Positions 42,827-51,479 of a stretch of DNA of 52,437 nucleotides are shown here, piece after piece; position 1 is the stretch's first letter; each line of letters starts with the position of its first letter. The notes beneath the pieces were generated by a model. It was not told the origin of the DNA and did not search any database. It was given only the letters and a program-made list of their open reading frames with translations. This DNA comes from an uncultured Collinsella sp. (GTDB lineage: Bacteria > Actinomycetota > Coriobacteriia > Coriobacteriales > Coriobacteriaceae). The stretch is from assembly GCA_902493145.1 (NCBI GenBank), contig CABUOA010000014.1, forward strand, positions 1 through 52,437, written 5' to 3'. Both the position numbers and the translations under genes were made by a program.

Positions 42827-44083
42827 CTAGGCGGACTTCTTCTTGCTGTCGGAGACCATCATGTAGACGGTGAGCACGACGGCGATGGCGGCGATCACAA
42901 TGGCGCCGTAGAAGGACTGCTGGTAGGCGGCGCTGCCGGCCTCGGCGTGATACAGCACGGCGGTGATGGGCTGGCTGATCCAGGTGGAAGCGGCATAGCC
43001 CAAAAACATGATGCCGTAGTTGACGCCGATGTTGCTGGTGCCAAAGGCGCCACCGGTGAGCGGCGGGTAGATGACGAGCAGGGCGCCAAAGCTAAAACCG
43101 AGCAGGGCGAGCGCCACAAAGAACATGCTCTGCGTAAAGCTCATCGACATGATGACGAGTGCGACGATGGTGACGACAAGGCTGATGAGCAGCGACTTAT
43201 AGGCGCCGAGCTTGTCGATGATCTGGCCAAAGGACAGACGACCGACCAGGTTGGCGCAGGTGTTGACGGAGACGACCACACCGCCGAGGGCGACGGCCGC
43301 GGCGCTCGTGGGGTCGGCGAAGAGCTGGACGGCGGCGATGGAGGCAACCTTGCCCACGAGCAGGGTGCCCGCGGTGGCGGCGAAGGCGAAGGTGACGATG
43401 AGGACCCAGAAGCGCGGGGTCTTGACCATCTCGCCCGGGGTGAGGTCGCCGAAGGTGCCGGCGTGCGCGCCGCCCTTGGGGGCCTCGAAGCCCTCGGGCA
43501 GCCAACCGGCCTCGGGGGCCTTCAAGAACAGGGCGGAGGCGGCGATCATCACAAAGAAGATGACGCCGAGTGCCTTAAGGGCGCCAAAGATACCCAGGCT
43601 CGGAATGAGCAGCGAGGCGAGCACCGGGGACAGCACGGCGGGGCCAGCGGTCGAAGCGGCCAGGGTGATGCCGGAGGCGAGACCCTTCTTGTCGATGAAC
43701 CACTTTTGGCCGGTGGTGAGGGCGGGGTTGTAGCCCAGGCCGTTGCCGATGGCGGCGACGAGCGAGAACCACAGGTAGAACTGCCACGGCTCGGTGACGG
43801 TGCCGGACATGAACCAGCCCAGACCGTAGCACACGGCGGCGGCGATCACGACGTTGCGCGGGCCGATCTTATCGGAGATGCGGCCGGCGAAGATGCCCGT
43901 CACGGCCATGATGGTCTGAAAGACCGGGAAAGCCCAGGTGAGGGCGCTGGACCACTCGGGGTAGACGGCGAGCAGGTTCTTGCTCACGACGGAATACAGC
44001 GCGATGGAGCTGATGAAGAACATGGTGACGCACGCGGCGGAAAGCACGACGGCGCGACCCTTGTTGGAGTTGGTGGAAGCCAT
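42827..44083 (-). CDS. MFS transporter, OFA (oxalate/formate antiporter-like) family
   Basis: A 418-residue twelve-helix carrier. The segments FAGRISDKIGPRNV (loop 2-3) and GNGLGYNPAL with QKWFIDKKGLASG in helices 4-5 are typical of the OFA group, which carries carboxylates or anions. It lies between the SDR and Gfo/Idh genes on the same strand, so it probably imports the substrate they act on. The gaps of about 65 bases on each side are compatible with one transcript. Confidence 0.88.
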   Translation of the reverse strand: MASTNSNKGRAVVLSAACVTMFFISSIALYSVVSKNLLAVYPEWSSALTWAFPVFQTIMAVTGIFAGRISDKIGPRNVVIAAAVCYGLGWFMSGTVTEPWQFYLWFSLVAAIGNGLGYNPALTTGQKWFIDKKGLASGITLAASTAGPAVLSPVLASLLIPSLGIFGALKALGVIFFVMIAASALFLKAPEAGWLPEGFEAPKGGAHAGTFGDLTPGEMVKTPRFWVLIVTFAFAATAGTLLVGKVASIAAVQLFADPTSAAAVALGGVVVSVNTCANLVGRLSFGQIIDKLGAYKSLLISLVVTIVALVIMSMSFTQSMFFVALALLGFSFGALLVIYPPLTGGAFGTSNIGVNYGIMFLGYAASTWISQPITAVLYHAEAGSAAYQQSFYGAIVIAAIAVVLTVYMMVSDSKKKSA

Positions 44084-44148
44084 TGGACTCTTTCTAATCG
44101 ATGCGGGGGAGAGGCGGGCGTCACCGCGAGCCTCCCCGTCAGGCTGGT

Positions 44149-45030
44149 TTACTGGTCAGTCGGCTTTGCGACGCCGGACTCGTCGGACCAAAGCTCAACA
44201 CCCTTGTTCTTGAGGTAGTTGTCGGCAAAGGCTCGGCGGCCGCCGGGCTTGGCGGTGAGGTCGCCCATCATATTGGAGAAGCCGCCATCGACCTTAATGG
44301 CGTCGCCGGTGGTAAAGTCCGAGCGCTTGGATGCCAAGAACATGACGGCGTTGGCGATATCGCTGACCTCGCCGATGCGGCGTGTGGCGATGAGACGGCT
44401 GCGGCTCTTCTCGACCTCGGGGTCGGCGTAAAAGCTCGCCGACATGGGGGTCTTGACAAAGCAGGGCTCGACGCAGTTGGAGCGCACGCCGTAGGGGCCC
44501 CACTCGGCAGCCAGCATCTTGGACATCATGTTGACGCCCGCCTTGGTGGAGCTGTACACGCCCGAGAACGTCTCGGGGGAGTGGCTGGCAACGGTCGAGA
44601 TGTGCACCAGGCGACCCTGGCCGGCCTTGATCATCTCGCGACCAAAGCGCTGCGAGGTGATGAAGTAGCCGGTAAGGTTGACGTTGAGGACCTCGTTCCA
44701 GTCGCTCAGCGGCAGGTCTTCCATGGCCGCGAAGCGCAGGATGCCGGCGGTGTTGACGAGAACGTCGACGCGGCCGAACTCGGCGATGGTGGCGTCGACG
44801 GCGGCCTGGACCTCGTCCTCGTCGGTGGCGTTCATCTTGTAGCCCTCGGCATGGATGCCAAACTCGGCGGCGAGGTCGGCGGCTGCGGCCTTGACCTTCT
44901 CCTCGTTCAGATCGAGCAGGACGACGTTGGCGCCGTTGCGGGCGAACTCGCGGCAGATCTCGGCGCCCATACCGCCGAGCGCTCCAGTCACAGCGCAAAC
45001 ATCGCCCTCGAGCTTAAGCCAATTGCTCAT
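44149..45030 (-). CDS. SDR family oxidoreductase
   Basis: A 293-residue short-chain dehydrogenase. The cofactor loop is TGALGGMG (about residue 15), the NAG-type strand reads VNTAG (about 92), and the catalytic Tyr and Lys are in YSSTKAG (about 162). An Asp in VVLLDLNEEK (about 40) suggests preference for NAD(H). A C-terminal extension of about 35 residues beyond the usual 250 is present. It is the first gene of the cluster controlled from the LysR intergenic region. The substrate is unknown. Confidence 0.9.
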   Translation of the reverse strand: MSNWLKLEGDVCAVTGALGGMGAEICREFARNGANVVLLDLNEEKVKAAAADLAAEFGIHAEGYKMNATDEDEVQAAVDATIAEFGRVDVLVNTAGILRFAAMEDLPLSDWNEVLNVNLTGYFITSQRFGREMIKAGQGRLVHISTVASHSPETFSGVYSSTKAGVNMMSKMLAAEWGPYGVRSNCVEPCFVKTPMSASFYADPEVEKSRSRLIATRRIGEVSDIANAVMFLASKRSDFTTGDAIKVDGGFSNMMGDLTAKPGGRRAFADNYLKNKGVELWSDESGVAKPTDQ

Positions 45031-45173
45031 AGGAACTTCCCTTCTTGTGCCTCCCGGTGGGTCGCTCCCATTAACCGACCCACGTGGTTTTCGCTGGTTA
45101 TCGTATGCTTAGCGTTCGTGCAGGTGAATTGCATATTTGTTAGAATGGCGTTAACCGTAGGTTTACACTGTGC

Positions 45174-45196
45174 ATTGAGGTTTGTTCTCAATTGAG
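45174..45196. promoter_or_regulatory. Putative LysR-type operator between SDR and regulator
   Basis: ATTGAG, seven bases, CTCAAT (45174-45192) is a perfect inverted repeat, and an overlapping CTCAATTGAG palindrome continues to 45196. The dyad with a T...A core is the form LysR regulators use. It sits in the 233-base divergent region, about 70 bases upstream of the regulator start. A second hairpin (GTGGGTCG at 45057 with CGACCCAC at 45076) lies close to the SDR start. Confidence 0.5.
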
Positions 45197-45263
45197 CGCG
45201 TGACCTGCGAAAATGACCTCCTGCGGTACTGTGGGCCCGCGCGTGCGAAAACGGGAGATTGAC

Positions 45264-46142
45264 GTGTACGATCGACGACTCGAGGCCATATCGGCCGCCG
45301 CGGAGCTGGGAAGTTTCTCGCGTGCCGCGGCAAAGCTGCGCGTGTCGACGCCGGCGCTCGTCAAGCAGGTGTCGGGCTTCGAGGCCGAGTTCGGCATCAC
45401 GCTGTTCGAACGCTCGCACTCGGGCGTCAAAGTGACGCCGGCGGGCGCGCTGCTGGTAGACGATGCGCGCTCGATTATGCGGCAGTCCGAGGACGCGCTG
45501 CGCCGTGCCCGACGCGCGGCGGGCGATGGCGGTGCCGTGCGCCTGGGCGTGTCGATGATGTGCCCGGGGCGCCAGACGCTGTCGATGTGGCCGAGTGTGC
45601 ACGAGTTGGAGCCGTTGCTGCGCTTTGAGATTGTGCCAGTGAGTGACCTCTACGATGAGCGCGAGACCGTCATGCGCAGTCTTGGTCGCGAAGTGGATGT
45701 AGTGCAGTCGAGTTTTTCGACCCCGCGCTGGGGCGATGCCTGCCAAAAGCTCCGCATCGTCAACGTGCCGTTTTATATCGACGTTCCGCGCACGAGCCCG
45801 CTTGCGCGCAAGACGCGCATCTCGGTTGCCGACCTGGAGGGCATGCGCCTGCGCGTGCTTCGTCACGGCAACGACGCTATGGACAGTCTGCGTATCGATC
45901 TTTTGGCCGACGGCGGCGTGGACGTGATCGACGTGGATAGCTTCGACTTTGCGCTCTTTAACGAGGCGGAGGAAAAGGGTGACGCGGTGCTCACCTGCGG
46001 AGCTTGGTCAGGCGTACATCCGGCTTTTGTAGGCGTGCCGTTCCTGTGCGGCCGCGAGGTGCCGGTCTTTTTGCACTATCCGCTCGAGCCCACCCTCCAA
46101 GTCAAAAAATTCGTCAACGCCATGGCCCAACTCCTCAAGTAG
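45264..46142 (+). CDS. LysR-family transcriptional regulator
   Basis: A 292-residue regulator. GTG 45264 with ACGGGAG upstream gives the usual LysR N-terminus; ATG 45213 is in frame but would add 17 odd residues. The helix-turn-helix is in LGSFSRAAAKLRVSTPALVK (about residues 14-33), followed by FERSHSGVKVTPAG. The C-terminal effector domain is of normal length. It is divergent from the SDR/MFS/Gfo cluster and most likely controls it. Its stop codon coincides with the start of a 56-bp repeat that recurs after the pilus locus. Confidence 0.88.
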   Translation: MYDRRLEAISAAAELGSFSRAAAKLRVSTPALVKQVSGFEAEFGITLFERSHSGVKVTPAGALLVDDARSIMRQSEDALRRARRAAGDGGAVRLGVSMMCPGRQTLSMWPSVHELEPLLRFEIVPVSDLYDERETVMRSLGREVDVVQSSFSTPRWGDACQKLRIVNVPFYIDVPRTSPLARKTRISVADLEGMRLRVLRHGNDAMDSLRIDLLADGGVDVIDVDSFDFALFNEAEEKGDAVLTCGAWSGVHPAFVGVPFLCGREVPVFLHYPLEPTLQVKKFVNAMAQLLK

Positions 46143-46195
46143 CTCATTTTGGACGGGGCTTTTTTAGCCACTTTTGGCGTCCTACCTGCGCAATG
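46140..46195 (+). repeat. 56-bp direct repeat, left copy, before the pilus locus
   Basis: This stretch matches 52212-52267 at 50 of 56 positions. Both copies begin exactly at the TAG of the preceding gene. Inside, GGACG and CGTCC form a terminator-like hairpin with a T run in its loop. A further partial copy is at 52276-52304. The two full copies bracket the whole pilus locus. Confidence 0.85.
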
Positions 46196-46237
46196 CGAAA
46201 AATGCGAAAAATGACTGCAAATCGGTTACGCATGATT

Positions 46238-46266
46238 TTGCTTTTGCCCTGGGCTGGTTGTAGAAT
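46238..46266 (+). promoter_or_regulatory. Putative promoter of the pilus locus
   Basis: TTGCTT (46238-46243) and TAGAAT (46261-46266) are separated by exactly 17 bases. Transcription would begin near 46273 and give a 95-base GC-rich leader that can fold (GCAGC near 46291 with GCTGC near 46311) and contains a seven-G run at 46322-46328. Confidence 0.55.
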
Positions 46267-46321
46267 CAAAAAACTTAAACGTACTACTTGTGCAGCTTGC
46301 GCGAAAGCCCGGGCTGCGGCT

Positions 46322-46429
46322 GGGGGGGATGCGCCCGTGCAGGGTCCTTTCGGTCATATTGCGTCGATGCGCCGCACCTTTGTGATGTTGGCAGCGGTCT
46401 TATGCGCGTTCGTTATGGTCGGGGGGGGG
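46322..46429 (+). repeat. Poly-G runs at the start of the pilus adhesin gene
   Basis: Seven G residues (46322-46328) lie in the leader next to the possible start sites. Nine G residues (46421-46429) lie inside the codons for the signal peptide (V-M-V-G-G-G-L-P). Gain or loss of one G in the second run shifts the frame 20 codons into the protein. Confidence 0.8.
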
Positions 46430-49400
46430 TTGCCCTCGCGCGCGTACGGTGACGATGGCAACCTTATAACGAACCCAAACTTTCTTAGCCCAGCTACTGG
46501 TTGGTCGACGACCTCTCCGACCAAGAAAATCGGCGAGATGTCGAGGGACCTCGACACCCCCACGAAGCTCCTCAACGGTCAGAGAAACCTCAAACAAGCT
46601 AACGGTGATCACTTTGCGCTTGCGTGGAATCTTAGGCCACAGGGCGAAAGATATTATTTTGAACCCGGATCAACCTACACCACCTTTTCCACCCAGAGCG
46701 GCTCCACGTACGAGTGGGGCCTCAACCATCGCGCCGCAACCGAACACGACGTGCTGATGCTCACGATGGGTCCTCAACAGGAGAATCTGTCGGTTAACAG
46801 CGCAGGCCAAGACCAGCTCATGCAGCTGCGGACTTGGCTTAAGGCGCAGGGCAAGATGCCCCAGGGAAATACCGTTGAGCAGTACACCGTTTACAGCGAT
46901 CCCTTTGCTGCAAATGGCGGCTTTGCTGGTAGCAGCGCCGACGGATCCCACTTCTCGTTTGAGCAGAGCGACGGTCGCATCGCGCTTTCTGTGTGGCTCG
47001 TAAGCTCTAACGGACAGGGTTGGTTCTCCTTTGGCACCAACAGTACACACTATTATCGAGCGCTTCCCGAGCAAGACGATGAGTTTGCCTATCAGGCAGT
47101 CTATGCCGCAGCGTCCGAAAACACGATGCTTGCACTAACTTGCTACGATTCAAATCTTACGGGGGCAAACAAACAATACCGGGAGTGGTTTGGCAATCTG
47201 GTCAACGACGTTCACGTGGAAAAGCAGGGCACGCGCAACATCTATAGCGACTTTGCCAAGGTGTATCAGGAAAACTCGTCCGAGACCATGACAACGCTCA
47301 CGCGCTATGCGTTCTCGACCTCGAATCTTAAGAACGAGAATACGAACATTGCTAACGGCGGCTTTGAAGAGGATATACATCTAGGGAACCAGGGGCCCAG
47401 CAAGTTTACGTTGTGCTCGTCCCATTGGCGTACGACCGAGACAGACCATCGTATAGAGATCGTTGCCCAGAACGACTACTATATCGACCCAGCTGGGCAT
47501 TCTGTTACGTTTACGCCTTCCGCTGGTGACTATGCAGCCGAGCTCAACGCACACGAGGTGAGTTCGCTCTACCAATATGTGACGACCGAGCCGGGAAAAC
47601 AGTATGAGTGGGGGCTCGACCACCGCGGCCGCTTGGGTCGAGACGCCATGGCCCTTATCATCGGTCCGCGACAAGAAAACGAGCCGTATAAGGACAATCA
47701 AAAGGCACTCGATCAGTACCAGCAAATTATTCAATGGATTCAAATGAGCGTCGATAACTATGTCGGCTTGGATGTGGCCAATTTTTCCCAATCGGGCTGC
47801 AGCAAAAAGATCATCCTGTATTCAACCAAGTTTGACAAAGTGGGCGGATTTGCCAATGCGTCCAGCGGAAGCGCGTTCTCATGGACGGCCGATGCGGAGC
47901 ATACCGAAAAATGGTGCGTATGGATTATGGCGTCCGAAAACGACGCGTGGGCTTCCTACGGTTCCAACGCGCTCGAGCAGAACAAAAAGGTTGACTACGA
48001 CTATACCTACACCATTCCGGATGGCCAAAACCAGAGCGTCTTTGCTTTTGTGGCCTACAACACGGCCAACGGGAGCAATTCGATCGGTAACTTCCTCGAC
48101 AATATCTCGTTTAGGGAGTTCTATCGCATCGAGACGTACACGACGCCCAACGGAAGCGGAACGTATTTTTATAACTCCGATACCAAGACCGCCGACTTTA
48201 CGTATGCCAAAAACTACGTAGGGAAACAGGAAAAGAACTCCTACTTTATGGTTGACGCCAAGCGCGATGACGGGGCAGTCTTTATCGGTGCTTTTGTCAA
48301 CGGCGAGTTCTATTCCGCGAACGATGCTGAGCATTGGACCATATTGGGCGATGGCACCTATCACTTTAAGGTCGACAAGGTCACAAAGCACTACAAAGTG
48401 CACCTCGTGTTTTCCAAGGCAGGCGTTCAATACGATGTGAACGGCGGCAAAGCGTATCACTATACTCCGTCCGATGATTCCACGGGCGATTTCGTGCAGC
48501 TTTCTGGTGCTGGAGCGAGCTATACCTCCCATGCTGCCGAAGGACAAAACGACGGCTGGATGTTTATGGGCTGGGAGTATGCGGGCTCGGGAAAAGCCAT
48601 TCGTTTTAGCGCAGAGCACACGGTGACCCATACGGCTCCCGAGGGCACCACGGATTCCGGCACTCTTACCATTAAGGGCAATAAGGTCAATCCGGATACC
48701 GGCGCTGCAGGCGATACGGTAACGGTCGAAAACATTCCCGAGAGCCAAGGTGCGACGTTTGTGGCGCAATGGAAGTATCGTCAGGCCTTTGTTGCTCAGC
48801 TTAAAAATGCCGATGGCACGTGGAGCAACGTAACGACGGGCGGCACGGTCAGCTCTAAGCTTAAGGGGGCAAAGGGCTCCATCAATGCGGGGGATGGCTC
48901 GGGCAAGGACGCCGACGCGTACGAAAAATCGGGTGTTGCCTACTTTGTGGATGACGGCACGTTTGTGGAGGCGGTGGCCGCTCCCAAGGAGGGCTATCAC
49001 TTTGAGGGCTGGTATGACCTCTCGAATCCGGACGCCCCGGAGCTGCTGTCGTCTTCACCCACCTATACGTACAACGTAAAAGACCGCCATACGGGATGCG
49101 TATACGCACGATTCACCCCGCGCACCTACACACTCAAGGTTTCCAAGAGCGTTACGGGCAATATGGGCGACAAGCGTGCCTACTTTAAGATGACGGTGAC
49201 CTTTACGGGTCTCAAGGCTGGTCAGACCTACGCCATCGAGTATTCGGATGCGTCTGCCCAGGGCAGCCATGCGCTCGTGGCGCGACCGAATGATCAGGCC
49301 GAGACCGTGGATAATAAGACGGCCTTTACGGCCGACGATCAGGGCAAGGCGACCGTGCCGTTTGCCGTCAAGGACGGTCTGACCGTTTCGATTAAGGCAC

Positions 49401-49675
49401 TGGATTACAACGCGACCTATACCGTGGACGAAGACGATTATTCGTCGTTGGGGTACCACGCCGAGCTTACGGGTGCGAGCGGCACCCTCAACGGTCCGCG
49501 TGTGACCGTTGCCGTTGAAGCTAAGGCCATCAATTCCCGACAGGTCGCGGTGCCTACGGGTATTACGCGCAACCCCATCTATGCCCTGGCGATTTTGGCC
49601 GCCGGCGTGCTGTTGGCTACGGGCATGGTTGCGCTGCGTTTGCATCGCGGCTCCAGGAGGGGCGGGCGCCTATGA
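46367..49675 (+). CDS. Large pilus-associated adhesin with VPTG sorting signal
   Basis: A 1102-residue surface protein. ATG 46367 opens a signal peptide (hydrophobic core to about residue 20, cleavage near RAYGDD), though its ribosome site is weak; GTG 46337 is an alternative. Two related beta-sandwich-like modules follow (about 30-300 and 320-580), each with an EWGL(N/D)HR motif and a (T/I)xGP(Q/R)QEN stretch. InlB-B/Flg_new-like modules with FMGW and FEGW lie near 700-900. A pilin-type module (LKVSKSVTGNMGDKRAYFK, near 925) leads to VPTG, a hydrophobic helix and a basic tail. The modules near the end match the pilin at 50356. Its stop overlaps the next ATG. By place in the operon it is the ancillary or tip protein. 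The signal-peptide codons contain a nine-G run. Confidence 0.85.
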   Translation: MRRTFVMLAAVLCAFVMVGGGLPSRAYGDDGNLITNPNFLSPATGWSTTSPTKKIGEMSRDLDTPTKLLNGQRNLKQANGDHFALAWNLRPQGERYYFEPGSTYTTFSTQSGSTYEWGLNHRAATEHDVLMLTMGPQQENLSVNSAGQDQLMQLRTWLKAQGKMPQGNTVEQYTVYSDPFAANGGFAGSSADGSHFSFEQSDGRIALSVWLVSSNGQGWFSFGTNSTHYYRALPEQDDEFAYQAVYAAASENTMLALTCYDSNLTGANKQYREWFGNLVNDVHVEKQGTRNIYSDFAKVYQENSSETMTTLTRYAFSTSNLKNENTNIANGGFEEDIHLGNQGPSKFTLCSSHWRTTETDHRIEIVAQNDYYIDPAGHSVTFTPSAGDYAAELNAHEVSSLYQYVTTEPGKQYEWGLDHRGRLGRDAMALIIGPRQENEPYKDNQKALDQYQQIIQWIQMSVDNYVGLDVANFSQSGCSKKIILYSTKFDKVGGFANASSGSAFSWTADAEHTEKWCVWIMASENDAWASYGSNALEQNKKVDYDYTYTIPDGQNQSVFAFVAYNTANGSNSIGNFLDNISFREFYRIETYTTPNGSGTYFYNSDTKTADFTYAKNYVGKQEKNSYFMVDAKRDDGAVFIGAFVNGEFYSANDAEHWTILGDGTYHFKVDKVTKHYKVHLVFSKAGVQYDVNGGKAYHYTPSDDSTGDFVQLSGAGASYTSHAAEGQNDGWMFMGWEYAGSGKAIRFSAEHTVTHTAPEGTTDSGTLTIKGNKVNPDTGAAGDTVTVENIPESQGATFVAQWKYRQAFVAQLKNADGTWSNVTTGGTVSSKLKGAKGSINAGDGSGKDADAYEKSGVAYFVDDGTFVEAVAAPKEGYHFEGWYDLSNPDAPELLSSSPTYTYNVKDRHTGCVYARFTPRTYTLKVSKSVTGNMGDKRAYFKMTVTFTGLKAGQTYAIEYSDASAQGSHALVARPNDQAETVDNKTAFTADDQGKATVPFAVKDGLTVSIKALDYNATYTVDEDDYSSLGYHAELTGASGTLNGPRVTVAVEAKAINSRQVAVPTGITRNPIYALAILAAGVLLATGMVALRLHRGSRRGGRL

Positions 49676-50304
49676 GAAGACATGGCGCCAGCAATGCTGG
49701 TGATGGGCCAGCCGCACGAGCGGCCCCGCAGGGAAGACCCCGGGGCTCGCGGTATTCGGCCGCGTCGAACGTGAGGTTGGGCGCCCATGCGGCGCCAGAT
49801 CTAGGAGAAGCGGACGACCGGCGCGATATCGTGGGCTTTCTGGCGCGCTTGGCATTTTTTGTCGTGACGCTCTGGCTGCTCTTTGGCGTGGTCTTGGGCG
49901 CGGGCGCAGTCACGACCGGCGAGATGGCCCCGCGAATCTGTTCGGGTGACGTCATGCTCTACTGGAGGCTCAGCCAGAGCTTCAACGAGGGTGACGTGGT
50001 GGTATACACCGCGGATGGCGAAGAGCGCCTGGGTCGCGTGGTTGCCCGCCCCGGTGATGAGGTCACGGTTACCGAGACGGGCGAGCTCATGGTTAACGGG
50101 GCTGTTGTGGTGGAAAGCGATATCACCACGCCGACGCCGCGCTACGAGTCTGCTGTGGACTATCCCGTACACCTGGGAACGGATGAGTTCTTTGTGCTGG
50201 CCGATCTGCGTGAGGGCGGGCGCGACAGCCGCCTGTATGGGCCGATTTCCCGTTCGCAGATCAAGGGCAACGTGATCAGCGTGCTGCGCAGGTCGAACTT
50301 GTAG
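49672..50304 (+). CDS. SipA-like signal-peptidase homologue lacking the catalytic dyad
   Basis: A 210-residue membrane protein with the signal peptidase I fold: one transmembrane helix (about residues 62-82) and an extracellular domain with the conserved GDV, VVARPGDEV, FVLAD and GRDSRLYGPI boxes. The Ser of the usual SM-x-P motif is replaced by Glu (TTGEMAP), and the Lys of the usual KR-x-V motif by Gly (RLGRVVARPGD). It should not cleave signal peptides. Streptococcus pyogenes SipA, needed for pilus polymerisation, likewise lacks both catalytic residues. The first 60 residues form an extra Arg/Ala-rich cytoplasmic region. ATGA overlap with the adhesin gene and 51 bases to the pilin gene show one operon. 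Confidence 0.85.
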   Translation: MRRHGASNAGDGPAARAAPQGRPRGSRYSAASNVRLGAHAAPDLGEADDRRDIVGFLARLAFFVVTLWLLFGVVLGAGAVTTGEMAPRICSGDVMLYWRLSQSFNEGDVVVYTADGEERLGRVVARPGDEVTVTETGELMVNGAVVVESDITTPTPRYESAVDYPVHLGTDEFFVLADLREGGRDSRLYGPISRSQIKGNVISVLRRSNL

Positions 50305-50355
50305 GCAAGGAGCTTGGTTTTATTAAGGGCATATGCCCGAGAGGAAGGATACAAC

Positions 50356-51459
50356 ATGAAAACTGGAAAGAGGCGACTGGCGGCGTTTACAGTTGTGGCT
50401 GCCACGATGCTGCTGGCTTTGGTGGGAGTTGTCACGCCCACGTGGGCGGAGGGGGAATCCACTGATCCGCAGCTGCCGGTAACTGGAGGCAAGGTCACGA
50501 TCACCTCGACGCTTACCATGGATAAGAATGCCGTGGTGCCTAATGCGACGTTTAACTATTCGATTGCGCCGGCGGAGGAGGAGAGTGAGCTTACGAGCAC
50601 GAGCGGTATGCCCGTTTATGCTGGAGTGGAAGACGCCGTCACGCTTTCGCCGACTTCCGTTAATTTTTCCAACAAAGGCCTTACAAGCACAGAGAATACC
50701 GCTGAGAAAACTAAGACAATAACCGCCAATCTGAGTGCCGAAATTAAAACCTCTCTGTTCAAGGCTCCGGGTATCTATCGATATAAAATTACGCAGACGT
50801 CGTCAGAGCTGGACGGTCTCAACGTTACATACAAGGAGCTCTTCCTGGATGTTTACGTAGAAAACGAAGAGAATGGCGGTTCGGGCTATGTTGTTAAGGG
50901 CTGTATTCTTAGAACAGAAGCAGGCTCGGGCGAGAAGACCGCAGGTTTTTTGAACAAATATGTCACCCATAAGCTGGCCATCACAAAGGTCGTCAAGGGC
51001 AACCAAGGTGACAAGAATAAGGACTTTAAGTTTACCTTCACGATTAAAGGCGCTGACGGGGAGAGCTATGAGTACGCCACTGTGAAAAACGGTGCCACCA
51101 CCATGAGCCAAACTCCAGCTACGTCGGGAACTGCGGTTACCGTAAGCCTTAAGCATGGGGAATTCGTCATCGTTTACGGTCTCTCATCGGAGGATAAATT
51201 CGCCGTAACTGAGGCGGATTATCATGGCGACGGTTATAAGACGTCGTACAAGATTGGTGATGGCACCAATTCGACAGAAGGTAGCTCTATTGCCGAGGAA
51301 GCTATCGGTGCTTACGACACCACGGTGATCTTTACCAACACCAAGGATGTTACCGTTCCGACCGATGTTATTCGGACGGTCGTTCCCTATGCGGCAATCG
51401 TCGCGTTTGCTGCCGTGATGGGCGTGGTCTTCTTCCGTCCTCGTCGTAACCGCCGTTAA
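50356..51459 (+). CDS. Major pilin, FctA/Spy0128-like, VPTD sorting signal
   Basis: A 367-residue exported pilin with a GAGGAAGG site before ATG 50356. Signal peptide to about residue 32 (PTWAEG), an N-terminal Spy0128-type module with TMDKNAVVPNATFNYSI (about 55) and the strand APGIYRYKITQ (about 140), then a second module opening LAITKVVKGNQGDKNKDFKF (about 215) with a late Glu-containing strand (VTEADYHG). Lys and Asn at these places fit intramolecular isopeptide bonds, which stiffen such pilins. The C-terminus has VPTDVIRTVVPY, a hydrophobic helix and RPRRNRR. The sorting signal VPTD differs from the LANTG type elsewhere in this window, suggesting a dedicated sortase. Confidence 0.87.
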   Translation: MKTGKRRLAAFTVVAATMLLALVGVVTPTWAEGESTDPQLPVTGGKVTITSTLTMDKNAVVPNATFNYSIAPAEEESELTSTSGMPVYAGVEDAVTLSPTSVNFSNKGLTSTENTAEKTKTITANLSAEIKTSLFKAPGIYRYKITQTSSELDGLNVTYKELFLDVYVENEENGGSGYVVKGCILRTEAGSGEKTAGFLNKYVTHKLAITKVVKGNQGDKNKDFKFTFTIKGADGESYEYATVKNGATTMSQTPATSGTAVTVSLKHGEFVIVYGLSSEDKFAVTEADYHGDGYKTSYKIGDGTNSTEGSSIAEEAIGAYDTTVIFTNTKDVTVPTDVIRTVVPYAAIVAFAAVMGVVFFRPRRNRR

Positions 51460-51479
51460 AACAGCGAGGATTACAGCCG

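Noticed and set aside
42299..44218. Plus-strand frame (639 codons) opposite the MFS and Gfo/Idh genes
   Set aside because: Antisense shadow; very Gly/Asp/His-rich and crosses two real genes and their intergenic region.
44149..45030. Bile-acid hydroxysteroid dehydrogenase, as known from Collinsella
   Set aside because: The SDR core is generic, and the context (OFA carrier, Gfo/Idh enzyme, LysR) points to a small polar substrate; the sequence does not look like the 7-beta-HSDH I know from this genus.
46270..46366. Riboswitch in the pilus leader
   Set aside because: The leader is GC-rich and can fold, but I could not match it to c-di-GMP or other known riboswitch consensus blocks.
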